Made by a program: the position numbers and the translations under genes
Notes under the pieces: model-generated
The model's input: the letters and a program-made list of their open reading frames with translations, nothing else
Told to the model about the DNA's origin: nothing
The model's database searches: none
Part shown: positions 7,802-13,961 of the stretch, one piece after another
How the letters are laid out: every line of letters begins with the position of its first letter
Position numbering within the stretch: the stretch's first letter is position 1
DNA from: JBFGCT01 sp041581055
Lineage (GTDB): Bacteria; Actinomycetota; Acidimicrobiia; Acidimicrobiales; Ilumatobacteraceae
Assembly (NCBI GenBank): GCA_041581055.1
Contig: JBFGCT010000068.1
Span: forward strand, 1 to 19,021
Length of the DNA: 19,021 bases
Reading direction: 5' to 3'

Positions 7802-8205
7802 TCCCGCCCGCCCCGCCGCTGCCTGTCATCGGTGCGAATCCAGCTCATCATCAACCTCGCGAGCTGGTCCGGGTCGGTGTCGAGCAGGTGCTCGATCGTC
7901 GCCTCGGCCTCGGAGAGCCCGTCACGCTGCTGATGAACGTTCGGCGCCGCCTCGATCTGTCGAGCAGGTCGGCGGACGGTCGGCGCGACAGGGGCCGGCC
8001 CGGACGGCAGCGCCGGCGGGCGGCCGGTGACGACCAGCCGCTGACCGGCGTCCTCGGTCCGGCCCGTCGGCGCCGCTCGAGCCCGTCGGCGCCGGGGCGG
8101 TCGGCGGAAGGCGGGGAACGTCACCGACAGGAGGGTCGTGCAGACGACCAGCACGATCCCGCTGGCGACCAGGGTCAGGATCGGGACGTCGGCGGCGAAC
8201 TGCAC
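7798..8205 (-). CDS. Small single-pass membrane protein with a FliF-like FliG-binding tail (unnamed)
   Basis: I do not recognise a named family. From GTG 8205 the product has 135 residues. A membrane helix spans about 8-28 (PILTLVASGIVLVVCTTLLSV), then a strongly basic stretch at 34-42, then a Pro/Ala linker. By the positive-inside rule the C-terminus is cytoplasmic. The tail LLDTDPDQLARLMMSWIRTD (107-126) matches the FliG-binding tail of FliF in this window, LADRRPEDVAQILQGWLTD (505-523). The D, P, A and W are at identical spacing (D109, P112, A116, W122). The layout of helix, basic stop-transfer and tail copies the last part of FliF. It lies 10 nt after the FliT-like gene and overlaps fliH as ATGA. 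A FliO-like identity was considered from size and one helix, but the tail argues otherwise. That it binds FliG is inference. Confidence 0.8.
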   Translation of the reverse strand: MQFAADVPILTLVASGIVLVVCTTLLSVTFPAFRRPPRRRRARAAPTGRTEDAGQRLVVTGRPPALPSGPAPVAPTVRRPARQIEAAPNVHQQRDGLSEAEATIEHLLDTDPDQLARLMMSWIRTDDRQRRGGRE

Positions 8206-8215
8206 GACCGAGACG

Positions 8216-8542
8216 TCACACGCGTCGATCGAACGTCGCCGCCGCGCGGCGCACGGTGCGGGCGTTCGGGACGGCGGGCTGGGAGCGGTCCGACATCTCC
8301 CTGGCGCGCGTCGCGAGGGCGGTTGTCGCGGCGAGCGCCCGGCGGGCGCGGGCGGCCATCTCCGCTGGCAGCGCGGGGAGCCCGGACGGCGCGGTGAACA
8401 CCAGCCGGCCGAGGGTGCCGTCGTCGGCGGGGCCGCCACCGTCGAGCGCCGCCCGCTGGCGGTCGATCAGCGACTCGAGGTCGCCGAGCGCCGCCTCCCA
8501 ACCCGCCGGCGAAGCGGAGTCCCGGTCGGCTGGCGCGCTCAT
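8216..8542 (-). CDS. FliT-like putative flagellar chaperone
   Basis: This 108-residue protein lies directly after fliS; its ATG overlaps the fliS stop as ATGA. It is predicted to be mostly helical: a Trp/Leu/Glu opening (WEAALGDLESLIDRQRAAL, about 15-33), then a Pro-containing turn (LPALP), then an Ala/Arg helix. That size and helix-turn-helix layout, together with the place after fliD-fliS, resemble FliT-type chaperones, which hold the cap protein FliD before export. No diagnostic motif is present, so this is a positional suggestion only. It could equally be an unrelated small flagellar accessory protein. The next gene starts 10 nt downstream. Confidence 0.5.
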   Translation of the reverse strand: MSAPADRDSASPAGWEAALGDLESLIDRQRAALDGGGPADDGTLGRLVFTAPSGLPALPAEMAARARRALAATTALATRAREMSDRSQPAVPNARTVRRAAATFDRRV

Positions 8543-8988
8543 GCCTGAATCGACAGGCGTGGTCGATCACCGGGCGGCGGCGCGGTGGCCAGGCTCCCGT
8601 CATCGGGTGCGCCGGCGGGCAGCTCGGCGGCGGCCCTGAACGCGCTGCCCAGCTCGCCGACGATGCGCTGCGCCTGGACCACCGACGCGGCGTCCTTGAA
8701 CGTGTTCGCCGCCGCCAGCAGGCGGAGCAGGTAGTCGTACAGTGACACGAGCGCACCCGCGTGCTCCCAGGCGTCGAGGTCGAGCATCCCGGCCATCTCG
8801 GCGACCAGGTCCTGGGCATGGCCGAGCGCCGCGTTGCAGTCGTAGTGATCGCGGGCCTCGATGGCGGCCAACGCCGCGAGGAGCTCCCGATCCAGCCGGT
8901 CGAAGCACATCGTCACGATCTTGGAGCCGGAGGCGGTCTGCAGACTTCCTTCCGCGTAACGATCGCGGATGGCATCGGACGAGTTCAT
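8539..8988 (-). CDS. fliS: Flagellin export chaperone FliS
   Basis: FliS binds the C-terminus of flagellin in the cytoplasm, stops early polymerisation and guides it to the export gate. The 149-residue product carries the family pattern. It begins with IRDRYAEGSLQTASGSKIVTMCFDRLDREL (7-36), continues with paired amphipathic helices, and then has the conserved LVSLYDYLLRLLAAANTFKD (80-99). The last 25 residues are a Pro/Gly-rich tail beyond the usual FliS length. Start ATG 8988 is supported by GGAG eight bases upstream. A gap of 98 nt separates it from fliD; I see no gene in that gap. Confidence 0.92.
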   Translation of the reverse strand: MNSSDAIRDRYAEGSLQTASGSKIVTMCFDRLDRELLAALAAIEARDHYDCNAALGHAQDLVAEMAGMLDLDAWEHAGALVSLYDYLLRLLAAANTFKDAASVVQAQRIVGELGSAFRAAAELPAGAPDDGSLATAPPPGDRPRLSIQA

Positions 8989-9086
8989 GAATGGGGCTCC
9001 TACAGGTGTCGTTCCGAGACCGTGCGGAGAACTTCGAGCCCGGCCAGGAGGCGCCGCTGACGGCGGCGGGCGCCCGCGCCGGCACG

Positions 9087-11477
9087 TCAGTTCGACCCGC
9101 CCCAGTTGTTGTCCAATGTGGCGAGCTGGCCGGAGATCCAATCGCCCTGGTTCTGCAGCCCGCCGAGCAACGTCTGCAGGTTCGACCACTGGCGCCGCAG
9201 GTTGGCCTCGCGGATGAAGAGCCGGTCCTCGAACCTGGCGATCTGATCGTTGAAGTCCTCGACCCGGCGATCGGCGAACTCGCTCGCCGAGGTGAGGGCC
9301 CCCGTCTCGTCCTCGGTCAGCGCGGTGGCGAGCTCGACGACGCGCGCCGCCAGGCCGGGTTGGTACTCGACCGCGTTCAACGGGCCGATGACACCGGGCG
9401 CGACCTCGACCACGAGGCCGGCCGCCGGTGTGTCCTCGAGCGCGCCCAGCGAGAGTCGCCGCCCGACGCCGGCGGCGGCGACGCCGTCGATCGTCCCCTC
9501 GACGTCGGCGCCGGCGTGCGCCACCCAGGCCCCGGCCCCGGCGAGGTCGGTGTTGAGCTCGAAGTCGCCGCCACTCCCCCACGCGTCGGCCCGGATGTTC
9601 AGCCCGCCTCCGTCGGCCACGACCACGAGGTCGAGGCCGGCCGCGGCGATCGACGCGTTCAACCCGTCGATGATCTGGGTCGCCGTCTGACCGGCCGTGA
9701 CGTCGTAGGTCGCGGTCACGGCGCCGATCCGAACGCCGACCCGGGCGTTCGCCGCGGCGCCGCCGTCGAAGAGCTGGCCCGACTCGGCCCGCGTCGCCGC
9801 GGTCGTGACGTCGACGCCGTAGGCGCCGGCCGCCGTTCCGGGCCCTGCCGACGCGAAGACCGCATCCCCGCTCGACGTTCCCCCGCGGCCGAAGAGCCGC
9901 TCGATGATCGCCGGATCGTCGGCGACGGCGCTCAGGAACGTCGCCTTGTCGAACGTGAACGAGCCCTCCCGGGTGGTCTGGATGCCGGCGCTCGACGGCA
10001 ACACTCCGGCGACGCCGACGACCTGCGCGCCGAGCGCCCGGCGCACCTGGTCGGCCAGCCGCCTGATCGTGCCATTGCCGGCCAGCGCGCCCGAAGTGCG
10101 GGTGTCGACGTCGTAGCGCGTCTGCACCTTGATCTCGGCGAGGAGGTCGTTGGCCGCCGACACGAGCTTGGCGACGTCGGAGGCGATCGTCTCGTCGTCG
10201 CGCCGCACGTCGATCGTGACGGGCGACGGGCTCGTCGCCACCGCCGTCAGGGTGACGCCCGGCAGCACGTCGGTGAACGTGTTGCCCGACGCCTCGACGT
10301 CGTAAGCGCCAGCCCCCTCCCCGATCCGGATGCGCGCGTCCTGAGGCGCCGAGGACTCGATCATCCCGCCGATGCCGTCGAACACCGCCGAGTCGATCGC
10401 GATGGCCGCGTCGAGGCCGGTCGCCGAGGCGCTGAGCTGGAGGCGCCAGTTGAAGTCGTCGACGCGCACGGCGGCGGCAGACACACCGGCGCCGGCGCCG
10501 TTGATCGCGGCGGCGACCGCCTGCAGACTCCGGTCCCCGGTCGAGACGACCTCGATGTCCGCGTCACCGACGCGCAGACCACCCGAGAGCACGATGTCGA
10601 GCGTCCCGGCGCCCGTGTCGACGGCGACGGTCTGGCCCGACTCGGCCTGGGTGACCGTCGTCAGCGTGCCGCCGATGTCGATGACGGCGTCGGTCCCCGT
10701 GTGCGCCGACGCGTCACCGGCATGGCCGAGCGCGGCGAGGGCCGATCCCCCGGTGACCTGGATGTCGGCCGCCGTCCCCTCCCGCACCGTCGTCAGCGAG
10801 AGCCTGTCGGCAGCGTCGAGCGCCGCTGTCGCCCCTCCACCGGTGGCGTCGATCGCGGCTTGGACGGCCTGCCTCAAGCCCGGCGCGCCGTACACCCCGG
10901 CGGCGATGGTCAGGGTCCGGCTCACACCGTTGATCGTGACGTCGAGCGAGTCGTTGGAGCCGTCGATCACGGTCGACGCCGCGAGTGACGTCGACCCGGC
11001 CGTCGTCGCGCCGGCGGAGGCCTGGTTGACCGAGAGCGCGAACGACGAGACGCCGAGCCCCGCCCCGGCGCGGACGGCGCCGATGCCGAGCGGCCGGGTT
11101 CCCGCGGCGACGGCCAGCGTCGACTCGCTCGTCACCGGGATCGACGCCGACGCGACGGTGCCGACCGAGCGCAGCCCATGGGCCCGGGCGAGCTGATCGA
11201 CCGAGAACGTCAGCGACGCGGGCGACGCCGTCCCGCTCACCGAGGCGGTCACCACCGACGCGTCCGACACGGTCGCCGCGTATCGGTCGAACGCGCCGAC
11301 GTCGGCGAGACGGGCGGCGGCGAGGCGGAAGGCGTCGACCCGCGAGCGGATCGTGCCGATCGCGTTCACCGCCGTCCGGGCATCGTCCTGTCGGGCCTGG
11401 AGGACGAGCAGCGGGCGCTGCTCGATCTGCATCAGGCTGGTGACGATCTGTTCGGCGTCGATGCCGGCGATCTCCAT
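9087..11477 (-). CDS. fliD: Flagellar filament cap protein FliD (enlarged)
   Basis: FliD caps the growing filament and folds incoming flagellin. The conserved N-terminal domain is visible: MEIAGIDAEQIVTSLMQIEQRPLLVL, then RSRVDAFRLAAARLAD. The C-terminal domain is rich in helix: SEFADRRVEDFNDQIARFEDRL, then a final coiled coil with LRRQWSNLQTLLGGLQNQ. With 796 residues it is far longer than enterobacterial FliD (about 470). The extra length lies in the surface domains, which carry two or more modules resembling the flagellin/hook IN motif, for example around SLQAVAAAINGAGAGVSAAAV. The start is ATG 11477: an AAGGGAG Shine-Dalgarno at 11490-11484 lies 6 nt before it, whereas the in-frame TTG at 11483 would touch it. 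Confidence 0.93.
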   Translation of the reverse strand: MEIAGIDAEQIVTSLMQIEQRPLLVLQARQDDARTAVNAIGTIRSRVDAFRLAAARLADVGAFDRYAATVSDASVVTASVSGTASPASLTFSVDQLARAHGLRSVGTVASASIPVTSESTLAVAAGTRPLGIGAVRAGAGLGVSSFALSVNQASAGATTAGSTSLAASTVIDGSNDSLDVTINGVSRTLTIAAGVYGAPGLRQAVQAAIDATGGGATAALDAADRLSLTTVREGTAADIQVTGGSALAALGHAGDASAHTGTDAVIDIGGTLTTVTQAESGQTVAVDTGAGTLDIVLSGGLRVGDADIEVVSTGDRSLQAVAAAINGAGAGVSAAAVRVDDFNWRLQLSASATGLDAAIAIDSAVFDGIGGMIESSAPQDARIRIGEGAGAYDVEASGNTFTDVLPGVTLTAVATSPSPVTIDVRRDDETIASDVAKLVSAANDLLAEIKVQTRYDVDTRTSGALAGNGTIRRLADQVRRALGAQVVGVAGVLPSSAGIQTTREGSFTFDKATFLSAVADDPAIIERLFGRGGTSSGDAVFASAGPGTAAGAYGVDVTTAATRAESGQLFDGGAAANARVGVRIGAVTATYDVTAGQTATQIIDGLNASIAAAGLDLVVVADGGGLNIRADAWGSGGDFELNTDLAGAGAWVAHAGADVEGTIDGVAAAGVGRRLSLGALEDTPAAGLVVEVAPGVIGPLNAVEYQPGLAARVVELATALTEDETGALTSASEFADRRVEDFNDQIARFEDRLFIREANLRRQWSNLQTLLGGLQNQGDWISGQLATLDNNWGGSN

Positions 11478-11483
11478 GGTCAA

Positions 11484-11490
11484 CTCCCTT
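11484..11490 (-). promoter_or_regulatory. fliD ribosome binding site that decides the start
   Basis: AAGGGAG on the minus strand, 6 nt before ATG 11477. It directly abuts the alternative TTG at 11483, which rules that codon out as the start. Confidence 0.75.
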
Positions 11491-11515
11491 CAGCGAGCGT
11501 GGGGCCCTCCACGGC

Positions 11516-11547
11516 GAAGGGGCCCGGGGGATGGCCCGGGCCCCTTC
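11516..11547 (-). terminator. Strong hairpin between fliC and fliD
   Basis: A perfect 13-bp stem with a 6-nt loop: GAAGGGGCCCGGG (11516-11528) pairs with CCCGGGCCCCTTC (11535-11547). It begins 19 nt after the fliC stop. No U-tract follows, as is common in high-GC genomes. It probably ends most flagellin transcripts, letting a fraction read into fliD, and may also protect the fliC mRNA 3' end. Confidence 0.75.
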
Positions 11548-11565
11548 TGATCCGAGAGGGGTCGA

Positions 11566-12759
11566 TTACCGCAGCAGCTGCAGAATCGACTGGGGAACCT
11601 GGTTGGCCTGGGCGAGCATCGCCGTGCCGGCCTGGGTCAGGATCTGGTTCTTGGTGAAGTTGGTCATCTCCATCGCCATGTCGGTGTCGCGGATCCGGCT
11701 CTCCGAGGCGACGAGGTTCTCGGTCGTCACCTGCAGGTTGTTGATCATCGACTCGAAGCGGTTCTGGAGGGCGCCGAGGTCACCACGGGTCGTCGACACC
11801 TGGGCGACCGCGCCGTCGAGGGCGGTGATCGCGGCGGCGGCGCCGGCGTCGGTCGTCACGTCGAGGGCGGCGATGCCGAGCGAGGCGGTGTCGGTGTCGG
11901 CGAGCGAGATGTTCACCGTGTCGCCGCTGTTGGCGCCGACCTGGAACACGCCGCCCGAGCCGGTGGCCGCGGCCACGCTCCCGACGAGGCCACCGAGGCC
12001 CGACGTCGCCAGGGGCGACCCGGTGCCGTCGGCGATGCTCACCGCGGCGGCCGAGCCGTTGGCCACCGTGAACACGCCGCCCGCGCCGACCGTGTCGTAG
12101 CTGACGCTCAGGTTGTTCGCGGCGGCCGCGTCGACCGCGTTGCCGGTTCCGACGAGGGCCGCTTTGACGGCGGACTCGATCGAGGCCGCGGCGTTGCCGC
12201 CGCTGAACGTGCCGGCGGCCAGCGAGACCGACACCGTGCCGGAACCGCCGGTGACCGCGACGTCGACGGTGTCGCCGGCGCCGAAGGTGACCGAGCCGTC
12301 GGCGTCGAACGCCGAGAGGGTCCCGGCGGTCTTGCCGTAGCTCCCGTCGAGCAGGTTCATCCCGCCGAACTTGGTCTTGTCCGAGATCCGGTTCAGCTCG
12401 GACGACAGCGCGTTGATCTCCGCCTGGGCCGCGCTCCGCGCGTCGGCGTCGTTGGTGCCGGAGTTCGCCGCCTGGACCGAGAGGTCCCGCATCCGGTTGA
12501 GGATCGTGTGGACCTCGTTGAGCGCGCCCTCGGCGGTCTGCACGACCGAGATGCCGTCCTGGGCGTTGCGGGTCGCCTGGCGCAGGCCGCTGACCTGCGC
12601 GCGCAGGTTCTGGCTGATGACGAGGCCCGCCGCGTCGTCGGCCGCACGGTTGATGCGGAAGCCCGACGAGAGCTTCTCGAGCGACTTGCCGAGACTGACG
12701 TTGTTCGTCGACAGGTTGCGGTAGGCGTTGATCGCCATGCTGTTCTGGTTGATACGCAT
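11566..12759 (-). CDS. fliC: Flagellin
   Basis: This 397-residue flagellin forms the filament. The N-terminal D0/D1 region is textbook: MRINQNSMAINAYRNLS, then KLSSGFRINRAADDAAGLVISQNLR, then VVQTAEGALNEVHTILNRMRDLSVQAANSGTND. The C-terminal D1/D0 is equally clear and ends NQILTQAGTAMLAQANQVPQSILQLLR. Residues of about 150-310 form a variable Gly/Ala/Ser/Thr-rich surface domain with a beta-rich repeat similar to one in FliD. Start ATG 12759 follows GGAGG at 12771-12767. The 5' leader contains two hairpins with ACGGA at the loop. The next gene, fliD, follows after a hairpin; fliS further on is its chaperone. I could not find a convincing promoter. Confidence 0.98.
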   Translation of the reverse strand: MRINQNSMAINAYRNLSTNNVSLGKSLEKLSSGFRINRAADDAAGLVISQNLRAQVSGLRQATRNAQDGISVVQTAEGALNEVHTILNRMRDLSVQAANSGTNDADARSAAQAEINALSSELNRISDKTKFGGMNLLDGSYGKTAGTLSAFDADGSVTFGAGDTVDVAVTGGSGTVSVSLAAGTFSGGNAAASIESAVKAALVGTGNAVDAAAANNLSVSYDTVGAGGVFTVANGSAAAVSIADGTGSPLATSGLGGLVGSVAAATGSGGVFQVGANSGDTVNISLADTDTASLGIAALDVTTDAGAAAAITALDGAVAQVSTTRGDLGALQNRFESMINNLQVTTENLVASESRIRDTDMAMEMTNFTKNQILTQAGTAMLAQANQVPQSILQLLR

Positions 12760-12761
12760 TG

Positions 12762-12779
12762 CCTTACCTCCGTGTAAGG
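12762..12779 (-). promoter_or_regulatory. Hairpin over the fliC Shine-Dalgarno, CsrA-site-like
   Basis: The minus strand reads CCTTAC-ACGGAG-GTAAGG, then CA and the ATG: a perfect 6-bp stem with a 6-nt loop carrying GGA. The loop and the first stem base form the Shine-Dalgarno GGAGG. The 12-mer UUACACGGAGGU matches the CsrA consensus RUACARGGAUGU at 9 of 12 positions, including ACA, GGA and GU. CsrA binding here would block ribosome entry. Confidence 0.6.
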
Positions 12780-12792
12780 GTCGTGTTCATGA

Positions 12793-12814
12793 GGGACCCA
12801 ATCCGTTGGATCCC
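12793..12814 (-). promoter_or_regulatory. Second GGA-loop hairpin in the fliC leader
   Basis: On the minus strand, stem GGGATCCAA (12814-12806) pairs with TTGGGTCCC (12801-12793). That is nine pairs including one G-U, with loop CGGA, giving ACGGA at the loop as in the hairpin nearer the start. The GGA cores are about 33 nt apart, within the range a CsrA dimer can bridge. Its flanks fit the CsrA consensus less well. Confidence 0.5.
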
Positions 12815-12875
12815 ACCCGTTCGGGCGACGACGACAGTTCCGGCGAACCCGACCGCGCGCAAGGAGGTTGACCCA

Positions 12876-12887
12876 TTTTGATCAAAA
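12876..12887. promoter_or_regulatory. 12-bp palindrome in the fliC/sigma divergent intergenic region
   Basis: TTTTGATCAAAA is a perfect palindrome and a conspicuous AT island in GC-rich DNA. It lies 117 bp before fliC and 106 bp before the sigma gene. Position and symmetry suggest an operator for a dimeric regulator of one or both genes; the regulator is unknown. The 233-bp intergenic region (12760-12992) otherwise holds the fliC leader hairpins and the promoter-like site at 12922-12949. Confidence 0.4.
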
Positions 12888-12921
12888 GCGCTCGACTACC
12901 GTACGTGGTGCGAAGAATTCC

Positions 12922-12949
12922 TCAAGTGGTCAAACCGTCGGCCCGATAG
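12922..12949 (+). promoter_or_regulatory. Sigma-28-type promoter candidate for the sigma factor gene
   Basis: TCAA (12922-12925), a 16-nt spacer and CCCGATAG (12942-12949) resemble the flagellar/WhiG sigma consensus TAAA-N15-GCCGATAA: 6 of 8 bases in the -10 element, with an imperfect -35. It would give a leader of about 35 nt. An AGGA at 12982-12985 lies 7 nt before ATG 12993. Confidence 0.35.
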
Positions 12950-12992
12950 CGCGGACACTGGACCACTCGACAACGAGGAGCAGGACCCCACG

Positions 12993-13898
12993 ATGGGCAC
13001 GAGGGCGAACGAAGCGACCGAGAAATTTCGGGACGACAACAACGCGCTGTTCCGGGAGCGCACGGAGCTCAAGGGCGAGCTCGAGCGGCTCGAGTTGGCC
13101 GGCGGCGCCGACGTCTCGAGCCGCCGCCGCATCCGCATGCTGCGCCGGCGCATCGACGAGGTGACGAGCCAGATCGTCTCCTACAACATGGGCCTGGTCC
13201 GCTCGTACACCCGCCGGTTCGGCGGCACGGCGAGCGCCGAGGACCGCGCCGACTTCGAGTCGGCGGGGCTGCTCGGGCTGATGCGGGCGGTCGACAGCTA
13301 CGACCCCGACTGCGGCACGTTCGGACAGTGGGCCTTCAAGCCGATCCAGCGCGAGGTGCTCAAGGCGGTCCGCGACACCGACCACCCCAACCTCAACCTC
13401 GGCGACTTCGAGAAGCGCCCGGCGATCCTGCGGGCCCAGCGTGAGCTGCAGTCGATCGACGAGCACTATCAGCCGTCCGACGAGGAGATCGCGGCGACGG
13501 CCGGCGTCACCGTCGCCCAGGTGCGCCGGGTCCTCGCACCGCCCCGCCTCTCCTCGATCAACCAGACGGTCGGCGACGGCGACAACGACCTGTCCGACAC
13601 CCTCGCCTCGACCGATCCGCTCCCCGAGTCGACGATCATCTCCAAGATGACGCTCACCGCGCTCGGCAGCCACGGGCTGACCGCCCTCGACGCCCGGGAG
13701 CTGTACGTCGTGGTGCGCCGGTTCGGGCTCGACGGCGAGCCGCTCGAGAAGCTCACCGAGATCGGCGAGACGCTGGCGCTGTCCCGCGAGGCGGTTCGCC
13801 AGATCGAGTCGAAGGCCCTGGCCAAGCTGCAGCACCCGATCGTGCTGATGCATCTCGGCCGGCCCGAGGCCCGGCCCGAGCCGTCGTTCGCCGGGTGA
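12993..13898 (+). CDS. Sigma-70 family RNA polymerase sigma factor (RpoD-like, not FliA-type)
   Basis: This 301-residue protein has sigma regions 2, 3 and 4. Region 2 spans about 58-130 (VSYNMGLVRSYTRRFGG, then GLLGLMRAVDSYDP). A region 3-like segment is at about 145-205, with PSDEEIAATAGVTVAQVRRVL. Region 4 contains VRRFGLDGEPLEKLTEIGETLALSREAVRQIESKALAKLQHP (241-282), very close to the RpoD region 4 helix-turn-helix. The first 55 residues are charged and probably helical. Between regions 2 and 3 the stretch TDHPNLNLGDFEKRPAILRA replaces the usual RpoD sequence. It is divergent from fliC and next to a flagella-related peptidase, so it may direct late flagellar genes, but the promoter it reads is unknown. 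It is not a FliA/WhiG-type factor by sequence. Confidence 0.9.
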   Translation: MGTRANEATEKFRDDNNALFRERTELKGELERLELAGGADVSSRRRIRMLRRRIDEVTSQIVSYNMGLVRSYTRRFGGTASAEDRADFESAGLLGLMRAVDSYDPDCGTFGQWAFKPIQREVLKAVRDTDHPNLNLGDFEKRPAILRAQRELQSIDEHYQPSDEEIAATAGVTVAQVRRVLAPPRLSSINQTVGDGDNDLSDTLASTDPLPESTIISKMTLTALGSHGLTALDARELYVVVRRFGLDGEPLEKLTEIGETLALSREAVRQIESKALAKLQHPIVLMHLGRPEARPEPSFAG

Positions 13899-13961
13899 CC
13901 GTCGACGGGGCCGACCGCGATCCGGCTTGACGACCCGCGGGCCGGCCGGACGATTCTCTCC

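Noticed and set aside
7798..8205. FliO as identity of the small membrane protein
   Set aside because: Size and single helix fit, but fliO normally sits beside fliN/fliP. The tail matches the FliG-binding end of FliF, which FliO lacks.
8991..10988. 665-codon plus-strand open frame
   Set aside because: Antisense shadow of fliD caused by GC-rich codon use.
12861..12949. Short leader peptide after AAGGAGG on the plus strand (about 23 codons from TTG 12878)
   Set aside because: The ribosome-binding-like sequence is good but would need a TTG start at wide spacing and would lie upstream of the sigma promoter candidate. No attenuator structure is evident.
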